Counted from the first letter of the stretch, positions 34,718 through 42,998 are shown. The stretch is 64,000 bases of DNA from Gemmatimonadota bacterium (GCA_018673255.1 JABHDC010000065.1:124001-188000), one strand, 5' to 3'. Notes: generated by a model not told the origin, from the letters alone. Numbers and translations: made by a program.

Positions 34718-35995
34718 TCAGCCGGCGGCCGTCCGCTTCTGATCGACGTTGAAGCAGTCCATCTGATTCTCACGCAGAATACGATCGGCCACAGCGATGG
34801 CATCCGCTTCCGTCATCAATCTCTCGTCCACCTCAGCCTGCAGAGCACGGGTGAGCCACTGGCGGGCCTGGAAGGCGTAGGCGGCGGCGGAGGTCGGCCA
34901 TCCGGTGTCTCCGCCGAAGGCGAAGAGTTTGTTGGCCGGTGCCGCATGCAGGAAACGTCGAACGAAATCGGCCGACGAATAGGGGTCGATAGACCAGGCC
35001 CAGCACAGGTCGGCGTAGACATTCCGGTAGTGTTTCGTCAGCGCCACCAATTCGCCGGAGTAGGGGTAGGCGATGTGCATGAGGACGAAGCGGCAATCCA
35101 GATACCGGGCCAGGAGGGGAGCCAGGTGTCCCGGCCGGATCCGGTCGACGGGCATCCGGTTGTTCCCGGCGTAGTAGCCGGTGTGGAGTTTGAAGGGCAG
35201 ATCGTGTTCGATTGCCAGTTCCACACCCCGCGCCCAGCACCAGTCTCCCAGGATCTGCCGACGTTCGGCGGGAATCTTCTCCCCGTCTCGCAGCACATCT
35301 GGCAGGATGGTGGCGGCCTCCGCATCAGTGCGCTCTGTCCATCTCAGGGTCCGGTTGTAGGCATGTTGCGCCTTCACGGCGATGGCGTGGTGAGCATGCT
35401 TGCTGAAGATGACGGCCATCGCTTCGCGCAGGCTACCCACATCGCAGACCTCGATCCCCGTCTCGGCCAGCAGAGACTCGGCATCCACGATGCCATTGCA
35501 GAATCCCGCCCAGCTGATGTCATAGAAGAAGAAGTCGGGCCCGGAAGGATCCGGTGGACACTGCCAGCAGAAGTCGTCTGTCTGCACATGATCCAGACCG
35601 GCCGTCTCCTCCAGGAGTCGGCGTCGGCCACCTGGCTGGCGCCACGCATCCAGCTTTGGCTGTGCGGCGATTAGATCAGCAGGGCCGAAATTATCGGGCA
35701 GGCCATACAGCTCGGTCGCCAGGTGCCGAACGGCCTCGCCATAGCCGGTGTGGCGAATGGCGGACCAGGCGGCGCGGATGTCGTCGAAGCGCTCTGCCAC
35801 GTCGCCCTCAGCGGTCAGTCGCTGGACGGCTTCATCGGAGGCACCAGCCGAAATCAGGTCAGCGGGCACGTAATTCTGAAACAGATCCTGCAGAACATCG
35901 GCAGGCCCGTTTCTAACCCACTCATCCTCCTTGTGCAGGTGCTCGTGCGTATCACAGATGCGAATCTGCTGAATGTGTGTCGCGAGATCTGTCAT
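34718..35995 (-). CDS. Metal-dependent amidohydrolase (Amidohydrolase_2 / uronate-isomerase-like)
   Basis: 425 residues with a TIM-barrel amidohydrolase pattern: CDTHEHLHKEDEW (first metal motif), DLPFKLHTGYYAGNNRM, CRFVLMHIAYPYSGE, NVYADLCWAWS and KLFAFGGDTGWPTS (catalytic Asp). The order resembles glucuronate isomerase-like and decarboxylase-type Amidohydrolase_2 proteins, but a specific reaction cannot be assigned. No signal peptide. Monocistronic: convergent with the PIG-L gene and divergent from the DUF2231 gene. The 151-bp divergent spacer (35996-36146) shows no clear promoter motif. Confidence 0.8.
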   Translation of the reverse strand: MTDLATHIQQIRICDTHEHLHKEDEWVRNGPADVLQDLFQNYVPADLISAGASDEAVQRLTAEGDVAERFDDIRAAWSAIRHTGYGEAVRHLATELYGLPDNFGPADLIAAQPKLDAWRQPGGRRRLLEETAGLDHVQTDDFCWQCPPDPSGPDFFFYDISWAGFCNGIVDAESLLAETGIEVCDVGSLREAMAVIFSKHAHHAIAVKAQHAYNRTLRWTERTDAEAATILPDVLRDGEKIPAERRQILGDWCWARGVELAIEHDLPFKLHTGYYAGNNRMPVDRIRPGHLAPLLARYLDCRFVLMHIAYPYSGELVALTKHYRNVYADLCWAWSIDPYSSADFVRRFLHAAPANKLFAFGGDTGWPTSAAAYAFQARQWLTRALQAEVDERLMTEADAIAVADRILRENQMDCFNVDQKRTAAG

Positions 35996-36146
35996 CGGAA
36001 TCTTCCCGTATCGATTGGGTGATCACCTGTGGGTGGGCGCCAGCGTATCGTCCGGCGTTGGTCGGTGGGATTGCCCTCGGCCGTGAGGTCGGCTATCGTC
36101 CAACACCCGCCAGAAGCTGTTCCTCTCTCATCATGTCGCCTCGCCC

Positions 36147-36584
36147 ATGCCCTGGCACCCTGCTGTCGTCCACTTTCCCATCGTCCTGCTGCTGCTGGCC
36201 GTGTCGATTGACGTGCTGGCTGTCCTGGGAGGACGTCCGGACTGGCACCGAACGACGTGGCGGTTGCTCCTCTTCGGCACGCTGTCTGCACTGGTTGCCG
36301 TCATCACCGGCAATGCCAGCGCCGCCGACTATCGCGAGGCGGGCAAGATAGCAGAGAAGATCCAGGACCACGAGGATGCGGCGACGGTGTGCCTGCTCCT
36401 GTTTGTCGTCATCTGTCTTGGCCGGCTGCCGCTGGCGCTCGGTCGCGACCATACCAGGCGATGGCTGCCCTATTGGATTGCCCTGTCCGTTGCCGCTGCG
36501 GCAGGTCTCATCCTCGCCAGTGACCTGGGTGGGCAACTCGTCTTCCACCACGGCGTGGGCGTGCATGTCACTGGAGTCCCATAA
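36147..36584 (+). CDS. DUF2231 family membrane protein
   Basis: 145 residues with four predicted membrane helices (about 8-28, 40-58, 76-97, 106-125). The N-terminus WHPAVVHFPIVLLLLA is the DUF2231 hallmark (HPxxVHFPI). Conserved His residues near helix ends (HPAVVH, the DHED region, VFHHG) could bind haem or metal; members often sit near redox proteins, but function is not established. It stands alone on this strand, followed by a 39-bp convergent gap before rpiA. Confidence 0.85.
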   Translation: MPWHPAVVHFPIVLLLLAVSIDVLAVLGGRPDWHRTTWRLLLFGTLSALVAVITGNASAADYREAGKIAEKIQDHEDAATVCLLLFVVICLGRLPLALGRDHTRRWLPYWIALSVAAAAGLILASDLGGQLVFHHGVGVHVTGVP

Positions 36585-36623
36585 CGCCCGCGGCATCCGC
36601 GTCGCTCGGCTTCGTGGCTTCGC

Positions 36624-37316
36624 TCAGCGTCGCTCCATGACACGACACTGGCCATCATCCTGTCCGACGATGACGATATCAGCGAGACCTACGAACAGAC
36701 CGTTCTCGACAACCCCCGGGATGATATTGACGGCCGTTTCCAGTTGTCCGGCATCGGCGATCCCCGCCTCATCGAAGTGGCAGTCGATGATGAAGTTGCC
36801 ATTGTCGGTCATATACGTCTCACCTTCCGTGTTCCGTCGAAGCTCGGCACGCCGCGCCAGATCCATCAGACGCAGCTGGGCCAGCGACCAGGCAAAGGGA
36901 AGAACCTCGACCGGCAGGGGTGAGCGGGTTCCCAGCTGTTGCACGATCTTGGTTGGGTCGACGATGATCACCTCCCGGGTACTGGCTGCAGCGACGATCT
37001 TCTCACGCAGGAGGGCGCCACCAAGACCCTTGACCAGGTCCAGCTGTGGGTCGACCTCATCGGCGCCATCGATGGTCAGGTCGATGACGGGTTGATCTTC
37101 GAGGCTTTGAATGCTCAGTCCGAGGCTCTCACCGAGACGGGCAGACGCATCCGAAGTGGGGACACACTGGATGTCCAGACTCTCTTCCTCGGCGCGTTGC
37201 CCCAGGGCACGGATGGCGAACTCGGCCGTCGACCCTGTTCCCAGGCCGACGACCATGCCATCCAGGACGTAGGAGGCGGCCTTGGCGGCGGCCAGTTCCT
37301 TCAATCGATCAGACAT
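36624..37316 (-). CDS. rpiA: Ribose-5-phosphate isomerase A
   Basis: 230 residues, normal for RpiA. It interconverts ribose-5-phosphate and ribulose-5-phosphate in the pentose phosphate pathway. Motifs: VVGLGTGSTAEFAIRALG (phosphate loop), DLTIDGADEVDPQLDLVKGLGGALLREKIV with the catalytic Asp/Glu/Lys region, VDPTKIVQQLG, and TDNGNFIIDCHF with the final PGVVENGLFVGLAD. No other pentose phosphate gene is adjacent; it precedes nothing on its strand and follows the GNAT gene by 48 bp. Confidence 0.96.
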   Translation of the reverse strand: MSDRLKELAAAKAASYVLDGMVVGLGTGSTAEFAIRALGQRAEEESLDIQCVPTSDASARLGESLGLSIQSLEDQPVIDLTIDGADEVDPQLDLVKGLGGALLREKIVAAASTREVIIVDPTKIVQQLGTRSPLPVEVLPFAWSLAQLRLMDLARRAELRRNTEGETYMTDNGNFIIDCHFDEAGIADAGQLETAVNIIPGVVENGLFVGLADIVIVGQDDGQCRVMERR

Positions 37317-37364
37317 GCTGTTCCTCTGCGTGGTTGTCCTTATACTCTCGAGATCCCATGGCGA

Positions 37365-37838
37365 TCAGAGTCGCATGAGGTAGTGAATCTGCAGCCCGAC
37401 TTCTTCGAAACCGACGGAGGGGTAGAAATTCGACCCCACGTCGTTCTGCTGCAGTGTCTCGATTTTCGCCGCCTCCATCCCTTCCTCCCGCATGTAGGCG
37501 AGGGCATGTTCCATCAGTTGCCGGCCAACACCGGCTCCCTGCTGGCCTGGATCCACAGCAAGATTCGGGATCCAGCCAATGCCGCTGTCACGGTCGAGGC
37601 GGGTCGTTATATACCCGACGACGTTGCCGTCCTCGGCCTCAAACACGAAGACGCCCGGTGCATTCTCACCGGCCACGTCGGCATCGATATGGCGCAACTT
37701 GCGGAATCGCCAATCCTGTCCGTTGATCGGACCAAAACGTGCCTCGATGTTGCGGTCGATGGAGACGCCGTCGAAGCAGATTGCTGTGATCTGTTTCAGG
37801 CGATCGAGGTCCTGGGGACGGTAGGGCCGGATAGACAT
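37365..37838 (-). CDS. GNAT family N-acetyltransferase
   Basis: 157 residues from the ATG at 37838; the open frame continues 117 bp further, but the GNAT fold begins at MSIRPYRPQDLDRLKQI. Acetyl-CoA binding motif A is IPNLAVDPGQQGAGVGRQLMEHAL (Q/RxxGxG/A form), and the C-terminal strand is FYPSVGFEEVG. The substrate cannot be told; it could be a small amine or a protein N-terminus. It is divergent from the GT4 gene with only 32 bp between starts, so promoters must overlap coding sequence or the GT start is further downstream. Confidence 0.88.
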   Translation of the reverse strand: MSIRPYRPQDLDRLKQITAICFDGVSIDRNIEARFGPINGQDWRFRKLRHIDADVAGENAPGVFVFEAEDGNVVGYITTRLDRDSGIGWIPNLAVDPGQQGAGVGRQLMEHALAYMREEGMEAAKIETLQQNDVGSNFYPSVGFEEVGLQIHYLMRL

Positions 37839-37870
37839 GTGTCGTATGGAATCCAATGTGGGTGAACTGA

Positions 37871-39121
37871 ATGAGAGGTTATAGCATACCGCAGTCTCCG
37901 CAAACTCGTCAATCACACGAGGCAGGCGGGGTGGTCGCACACTGTGCGACGCCATTTCTCACCGAAACGGGGGCCTGGATCTACCATCAGATCTCGCCTC
38001 TGACTCGGTGGCGCCCCATCGTCTTCACGCAGGAGGCGGCCAACCATCTGCAGTTTCCTGTGGAGCCCCTGGTCGATGCGGGCGACTGGCCGCTGCCGAA
38101 ACGGGTCGCCAATCGGCTCGTACGCCGGGTGACGGGCGAGTATCCCTTCTACGGCCGACAGATGCGACGCGATGGGGTCGATCTCATCCACGCCCACTTC
38201 GGTTACCAGGGCTGTCGATGTTTGCGGGCACAGCGGCAGACCGGATTGCCCATGATCACCACATTCTACGGGGCCGATGCGACCTCCTTTGCCCGTCAAC
38301 CTGCCTGGCGGCGGCGCTATGACGTCTTGTTCGAGCAGGGGACGTTGTTCGTGGCAGAGGGATCGGCCATGCGGGAGCAACTCCTGAGTCTGGGGTGTCC
38401 TGACGAGCGGCTCATCGTCCACCACCTCGGTGTCGATACGGCCAGCATCCGGTGGACGGCCCGACAGCCGACGCTGGCCCCGCAGATCCTGATGTGTGGC
38501 TCATTTCGAGAGAAGAAGGGCTACGATGACGGACTTCGAGCCATTGGCCTGGCCCTCGCGCGCCTGGGTAGGGCGGCCAAGGGAGTGAAGATCGTGTTGA
38601 TTGGCGATGGGCCTGAACGGCCCCGGATCGAGGTGGCCATCACGGAGGCCGGACTGAGTGGTCGCGTCGAAATGGTGGGTATGCTGCCCTATGCCCAGGT
38701 CGTGGCGTATCTGGAGCAGAGCCATATCCTCCTGCAGCCCAGTCGCGTCGCCTCAGACGGGGACACGGAGGGTGGCGCCCCGGTGATTCTTCTGGACGCC
38801 CAGGCCGCTGGTGTTCCCATCATTGCCACGCGGCATGCCGATATCCCCGAGTATGTCCAGGATGGCGTCAGCGGGCTGCTGGCCCAGGAGCGGGATGTCG
38901 AGGGACTGGCACAGCATATCCAGAGGCTGCTGGGTGAACCCGAGCGCTGGGCGACGATGGGGGAGGCGGGTCGGCGTCACGTCGAGGCAGGTTATGACGC
39001 AGTCGGTCAGTGTGCGCGACTTGAGACGATCTACGACGCGGTTGCTGCCGGTGACGGCCGCCAGATCGGTTCCACGCCGAGTAGTTCAGGTTCCGTGAGC
39101 GACTCAGCCGGCCTGTCCTGA
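37871..39121 (+). CDS. Family 4 glycosyltransferase
   Basis: 416 residues, GT-B fold. N-terminal half: HCATPFLTETGAWIYHQI, DLIHAHFGYQGCR and ITTFYGADATSF, a pattern seen in transferases for exopolysaccharide and colanic-acid-type polymers. C-terminal donor domain: ILMCGSFREKKGYDDGLRAI, IVLIGDGPERPRIE, VEMVGMLPYAQV, then LLQPSR, GGAPVILLDAQAAGVPIIAT and the conserved ARHADIPEYV-like loop. The first 20 residues look unlike the family and a GTG at 37931 could be the true start. Its last 91 bp overlap the sulfotransferase gene on the other strand, so an alternative end or start must be considered for that pair. Confidence 0.85.
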   Translation: MRGYSIPQSPQTRQSHEAGGVVAHCATPFLTETGAWIYHQISPLTRWRPIVFTQEAANHLQFPVEPLVDAGDWPLPKRVANRLVRRVTGEYPFYGRQMRRDGVDLIHAHFGYQGCRCLRAQRQTGLPMITTFYGADATSFARQPAWRRRYDVLFEQGTLFVAEGSAMREQLLSLGCPDERLIVHHLGVDTASIRWTARQPTLAPQILMCGSFREKKGYDDGLRAIGLALARLGRAAKGVKIVLIGDGPERPRIEVAITEAGLSGRVEMVGMLPYAQVVAYLEQSHILLQPSRVASDGDTEGGAPVILLDAQAAGVPIIATRHADIPEYVQDGVSGLLAQERDVEGLAQHIQRLLGEPERWATMGEAGRRHVEAGYDAVGQCARLETIYDAVAAGDGRQIGSTPSSSGSVSDSAGLS

Positions 39122-40002
39122 AACTTCCAGTCAGCCCGCTGGCGACGTGCACGTGTGAGCAGGTCCGAGTATAGGTCGAGGGCTTCCTCACCCATAGGTC
39201 CGCTCAGGGTCTCCGGTTCGGCGTGGTGGACGGCTCCGGGATCGAGCCAGGCCAGCGCCTGGGCCATGCGGTTGCCTGGGGCCGCGCCTTTATCTGGGCC
39301 CGGGAACAGGCCCGGACAGCGGCTGGCGGCACGCAGCAACTCAGCCTCAGCCGATTCCTGATCCATGAACCAATCGTGAACTGTGACGTAGGCATCGGTC
39401 TCCTCGACGATATCGAGAAGGATGTGGCTGTATGCGACCCACATCTCAAGGGCCAGGACCGTCTTGTCTATGCCAAGGACCGCTGCCAGCGGATCCAGAT
39501 CTGTCCGACGCACCAGTGAGCGAACACAGCTGGATGGGTGGCGGGTCACCACCATCGGCCGGATCCGGCGATAGCCGAGCTCGACCAGCGCACCCAGCCA
39601 GAAGGGGAATAGCAGGACCGAGCGTGGATCCTTCCAGCCCCACACGCGCGAAGCAGAGAATTGTGAGTCGATATAGTTCTGGATGGTCTGCAGATCTTCA
39701 TCGGATCGCTGTATGAGTGTGCTGAGTGCCGGGAGTTGCAGCAATTCATCGCGTCGTCCGTAGCCGCTGACGTGGCGCTGCAGAACGTGCAGAATCTTGA
39801 GATCGACTTCATAGAAGAACTCATTCTCCCAGAAGCCTTTAGGGTTATCAGGCTGTGGAGCCATGAGAGGCTCGCCAAGGTCCACGCCCAACAGCTGCAG
39901 GGCTCGGGTGAACATCGATGTGCCACTGCGGTGCATCCCGAGAATGGGGATGACGCAGCTGTCGTTGTGGGGCACTGGAGGGGGTGCTGTGATGTCTGTC
40001 AT
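39031..40002 (-). CDS. Sulfotransferase family protein
   Basis: 323 residues from ATG 40002; a TTG at 40029, overlapping the upstream stop, is the alternative. The PAPS 5'-phosphosulfate loop is PILGMHRSGTSMFTRAL, and the 3'-phosphate region includes RIRPMVVTRHPSSCVRSLVRR. Further landmarks are WGWKDPRSVLLFPFW and YVTVHDWFMDQESAE. Bacterial members sulfate glycans, lipids or proteins, or act as glycan-modifying partners of glycosyltransferases. It converges with the GT4 gene, and the two reading frames share 91 bp at their 3' ends, both clearly intact there. A surface-glycan role is plausible. Confidence 0.85.
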   Translation of the reverse strand: MTDITAPPPVPHNDSCVIPILGMHRSGTSMFTRALQLLGVDLGEPLMAPQPDNPKGFWENEFFYEVDLKILHVLQRHVSGYGRRDELLQLPALSTLIQRSDEDLQTIQNYIDSQFSASRVWGWKDPRSVLLFPFWLGALVELGYRRIRPMVVTRHPSSCVRSLVRRTDLDPLAAVLGIDKTVLALEMWVAYSHILLDIVEETDAYVTVHDWFMDQESAEAELLRAASRCPGLFPGPDKGAAPGNRMAQALAWLDPGAVHHAEPETLSGPMGEEALDLYSDLLTRARRQRADWKFQDRPAESLTEPELLGVEPIWRPSPAATAS

Positions 40003-40025
40003 GGGGGATCTCTGGCTTGGGGGGC

Positions 40026-40640
40026 TCAACGCAGTCTCGTCTGCAGTCGAGTGCGGCGCTTGCCGGGAATGTTTTCGAGAATGGCCTGCCGCTGGGCCCT
40101 CGTCAGTCGCTTGAGTGTCAATACGGCCAGTTCATCATCCAGGCTAAGCAGGAGTGTTCCCGCTGCCGAGGGATTCTGTGATCGTAGTTCGTCGGCCAAC
40201 TGGTCGAGCATGGCATCCCGACTCTTCTTCAGGGCCACGACCTGTTGGCTCAGAGAGCTCTCCAAGCCCTCCAGGCGCGTTGTCGCTTCCCGGGCCATCC
40301 GCTGGATCTGGGCCGGTGTCAGCGCAGCCTCCACCTCGTCGACCAGGTCGGCTGGGACGATGTCCGGCAGAGGAACCGGGTTCCCCCGCGTGGGGACGTC
40401 CGGAATGTTCCGCTCTTCCGTCTGCCTCGACTGGGGCCGCCGGGACGAGCGAGTGGGACGTTGTCTGGTTGCTTCGGGCGCCCGCAGTTGGGGTGCCGGC
40501 GGTGCCGTGGTTGTCACCGGCACGCGTCGTCTGGGGTGTGCTACCGATTCAGGTTGAGCCATGTGTCCGACCACGGCGAGGATCATTGCGAAGGAACCGC
40601 ACATGGCCAGGATGGTGGCGATGATGGACTTGATGCTCAT
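40026..40640 (-). CDS. Membrane-anchored Pro/Arg-rich protein with MotE/MgtE_N-like C-terminus
   Basis: 204 residues from ATG 40640 (the frame continues upstream without a good start). A single membrane helix (about 5-25, SIIATILAMCGSFAMILAVV) is followed by a Pro/Arg/Thr-rich disordered stretch (30-95) and a coiled coil (about 110-165). The C-terminal block NPSAAGTLLLSLDDELAVLTLKRL and ILENIPGKRR resembles the MgtE N-terminal fold found in MotE and FliG-like flagellar proteins. MotE is a chaperone of the motility motor protein MotC. Homology is only suggested by pattern, but a flagellar locus begins 1.3 kb away. It overlaps or abuts the sulfotransferase gene start. Confidence 0.65.
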   Translation of the reverse strand: MSIKSIIATILAMCGSFAMILAVVGHMAQPESVAHPRRRVPVTTTAPPAPQLRAPEATRQRPTRSSRRPQSRQTEERNIPDVPTRGNPVPLPDIVPADLVDEVEAALTPAQIQRMAREATTRLEGLESSLSQQVVALKKSRDAMLDQLADELRSQNPSAAGTLLLSLDDELAVLTLKRLTRAQRQAILENIPGKRRTRLQTRLR

Positions 40641-40763
40641 GGTTTGGATAGATGAATGGCGCCCGATCGAACGGGCCGCCCCCTGAAAGGGGAAGCCCCT
40701 TCCCGAGCAGGGCACACCACCACACGATGGATCATCTTGGATCCATATGTCCGATTGAGTGTC

Positions 40764-40790
40764 TTAAATGATTGGTACGCAATCATTTAA
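40764..40790. promoter_or_regulatory. Perfect 11-bp inverted repeat in an AT-rich spacer
   Basis: TTAAATGATTG (40764-40774) and CAATCATTTAA (40780-40790) pair perfectly around GTACG. The spacer between the MotE-like and SUMF1 genes is 224 bp and the AT-richest stretch of this area. Dyad symmetry with a 5-bp centre suits a dimeric repressor operator upstream of the MotE-like gene. As RNA it would be a weak A/U-rich hairpin without a U-run, so a terminator after the SUMF1 gene is less likely. Confidence 0.5.
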
Positions 40791-40864
40791 CTGGTTAACA
40801 TGACACGTCTCCTTAGTGGAGACTGCGATCTGGTTCCCAACAGAATGCAAATGCCGAACCAGGC

Positions 40865-41485
40865 CTATTTGTCGGCGTCCCGACAGCAGCGGAAGCCAAT
40901 CAGATCAAGTCGATAGTCGGGAGCCAGCCCGGGGCCATAACGCCCGTCGGCGCGGGCAAAGTTGAGATTGTTGAACCAGGAGCCTCCCCGCACAACGCGC
41001 CAGCGTTGCTCCCTGTCATAAAACCCATCCGTCCACTCCCACACATTGCCCACCATGTCGATCGCACCCGATGGTGATCTGCAATCAGGGTGTGTGCCGG
41101 ACGGCTGGGTCCCAGTATCCCGCCGCCAATGACCCTCTCCGTCCGGGAGTGGTGTATTGCAGCGGCCAGGGATGAACGTGTCGCCGTAGCCGTAGTCTGT
41201 ATGATCCGGCCCGCGGCAGGCCAACTCCCATTCGCGCTCGGTGCACAGGCGCTTTCCCCGGGCCACGCATCGCTGTGTGGCGTCATCGAAAGTTATATCG
41301 ACTAAGGGGTTGTGTCCCAACCGATTAGGGTACTCATATAGATCGATGTAGAATGTGCCAACTTGCACCTCCTCATCCGATGTGGACTCATCAGCTACCG
41401 ACTCGGCCAGCGCCCTTGAGCTCAGCACGAGCACTCCCAGGCAGGCCAGTGTACAGAGAAGATGGAATGAGTCGAAGCGCTTCAT
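40865..41485 (-). CDS. Secreted SUMF1/FGE-like domain protein
   Basis: 206 residues with a signal peptide (about 1-27, LLCTLACLGVLVLSSRALA). Almost all of the rest is a formylglycine-generating-enzyme-like domain: VGTFYIDLYEYPNR, RGKRLCTEREWELACRG, YGDTFIPGRCN, MVGNVWEWTDGFYD, VVRGGSWF and IGFRCCRD. At about 180 mature residues it is shorter than active FGE, lacking the N-terminal part that usually starts with a GxFxMG motif. It is likely a ligand-binding or structural member; no sulfatase is nearby. Its 5' end faces the flagellar operon across a 507-bp gap. Confidence 0.85.
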   Translation of the reverse strand: MKRFDSFHLLCTLACLGVLVLSSRALAESVADESTSDEEVQVGTFYIDLYEYPNRLGHNPLVDITFDDATQRCVARGKRLCTEREWELACRGPDHTDYGYGDTFIPGRCNTPLPDGEGHWRRDTGTQPSGTHPDCRSPSGAIDMVGNVWEWTDGFYDREQRWRVVRGGSWFNNLNFARADGRYGPGLAPDYRLDLIGFRCCRDADK

Positions 41486-41888
41486 CGGGGTGATCTCCGC
41501 TGCTCAAGTCGCAAATCCGACGATGCCGAAGCGAGAGGGATTGTGGAGGCCCGGATGCGGGGTGGGACTCCAGGTGGTGCATTCTGTGGCCAGGTCATAT
41601 CGCTCCTGGATGGGGGCTGCCGGCTCGGGTGGGGCGGGATGGCGCTCAAACTATCTGCCGTGACAGCTGTCGGCAACCACCGATCCGCCCCCTGCAGTCG
41701 ATCTGAGATTGGCAGATACGGCGCCAGAGGGAGATGGGAATCGGTTGCCTGCGGGAAAGGGCGTCGCAGCCTCGTCAGAACATCTTTCCGGTACGGAGGC
41801 AGGTCACTCGTGGAAGGAGATATGGCCCCGATTGTGCAAGAAGTGCAAAAACAGTGACTTGGCTGCTGTTTCTGCGAGACCTGGACTG

Positions 41889-41904
41889 TGGCATGCCCCT
41901 TGCT
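41889..41904 (+). promoter_or_regulatory. Sigma-54 promoter for the flgF operon
   Basis: TGGCAT-N5-TTGCT, with GG (41890-41891) and GC (41902-41903) separated by exactly 10 bp, matches the -24/-12 consensus TGGCAC-N5-TTGCW at all but one core position. Transcription would start near 41915, about 78 bp before the flgF ATG. The rest of the 507-bp spacer (41486-41992) contains no convincing gene; it is long enough to hold activator sites, though I see no clear repeat that could be one. Confidence 0.8.
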
Positions 41905-41992
41905 CAACTCCCGGCAGGGATCGGTGCGATCGATCCATCTGACTTCCGTATTCAACCTGCGACGATCTCTTGTCGCCGACTGTCGAGCTGAC

Positions 41993-42784
41993 ATGATTGA
42001 AGGCATTTACATCTCTGCATCAGGCATGTTGCCGAAATCCACCCGCCACGAGGCCATCGCCAACAATCTGGCCAACATGGAGGTCCCTGGCTTCAAGAGG
42101 GACTCGATGTTCCTCCGTGAGGTCCGCGAGGCCCGCAAGCAACTCTCCGGCGACTATCCAGACTGGCGGATCAATCGCGCCGAAGGGACCTGGACAGACC
42201 ACGAGCAGGGCGCACTGCGACGCACGGGGAACATGTTCAACATGGCCATCAATGGGCAGGGCTTCTTTGCCGTGGAGACCCCCGACGGGGTTCAGTACAC
42301 GCGCAATGGTTCAGTTGCCCGCAATAATGAGGGCACACTGGTGAATCTACTGGGTCACCCGGTCCTCGACGTCAATGGCGAGACGATTAATGTGCCCGGC
42401 TCATTTGAGGCACCGATCATCGACGCATCGGGTGTGATCAAGGGACGCGATGAACTGCTGGGTATCGACTCGATCCTCGGGCGATTGCAGGTCACCGACT
42501 TCCCGCAGTTATACGATCCCAATCACAAGGCGCAGACGCCATATCAGCCGGTGCTGACGAAGTCGAAGAACGGGTTCTACATCCCGCAACCCGGGATGAC
42601 ACAGCAGCCGGCGGAGGCTTTTGAGCTTTCTCAGGGCTTTCTCGAGGAAGCGAATGTCCAGCCCGTGCTCGAGATGGTGAAAATGATTGATGTCTACCGC
42701 TCCTACGAGGCGGATCAGCGCGCCATTCAGGTGCAGGATACAACCCTCGACCGGGCGGTCAATGACGTCGGGGTCGTTCGATGA
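41993..42784 (+). CDS. flgF: Flagellar basal-body rod protein FlgF
   Basis: 263 residues. Proximal/distal rod subunit of the flagellar axial structure, exported by the flagellar type III system. The N-terminal Flg_bb_rod motif is IYISASGMLPKSTRHEAIANNLANMEVPGFKRD without a cleaved signal; the middle has INGQGFFAVETPDGVQYTRNG; the C-terminus ends LSQGFLEEANVQPVLEMVKMIDVYRSYEADQRAIQ. FlgF rather than FlgG because the following gene is a clear FlgG, the usual order. The ATG at 41993 is chosen because rod proteins begin exactly there; the longer frame upstream is not homologous. First gene after the sigma-54 promoter. Confidence 0.93.
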   Translation: MIEGIYISASGMLPKSTRHEAIANNLANMEVPGFKRDSMFLREVREARKQLSGDYPDWRINRAEGTWTDHEQGALRRTGNMFNMAINGQGFFAVETPDGVQYTRNGSVARNNEGTLVNLLGHPVLDVNGETINVPGSFEAPIIDASGVIKGRDELLGIDSILGRLQVTDFPQLYDPNHKAQTPYQPVLTKSKNGFYIPQPGMTQQPAEAFELSQGFLEEANVQPVLEMVKMIDVYRSYEADQRAIQVQDTTLDRAVNDVGVVR

Positions 42785-42819
42785 CGCTTCGCGTCATTTG
42801 CGAGTTGCTGCGCAACTCG
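42781..42819 (+). repeat. Two adjacent perfect hairpins at the flgF stop codon
   Basis: Hairpin 1: ATGACGC / GCGTCAT with a TTC loop (42781-42797), including the flgF stop codon. Hairpin 2: CGAGTTGC / GCAACTCG with a TGC loop (42801-42819). Neither is followed by a U-run, so RNA stability or partial attenuation between flgF and flgG is more likely than full termination. The remaining 180 bp up to flgG hold no gene or sigma-54 motif. Confidence 0.6.
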
Positions 42820-42998
42820 TCTGAGGGGGCTGCAGACCTAGAGTCAGGTGGTGATGTGGCGCAAACTCGAGAGCAGATACAGAAGTAGTGAAGAGCTAAC
42901 AGGGTCCACAGAGCAGGTTTCGGGCGTAGGCGCGCACGGAATCGACAGGACGAGGACGACAAGTTGATGGACAAGCAGAGGAACAGAGAGGGAATCCA

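Noticed and set aside
41543..41857. Open frame of 104 residues upstream of flgF, and an opposing frame of 174 residues over the same bases
   Set aside because: Composition is Arg/Gly/Ser-rich without any fold-like pattern, there is no ribosome-binding site, and the stretch precedes a strong sigma-54 promoter; treated as non-coding.
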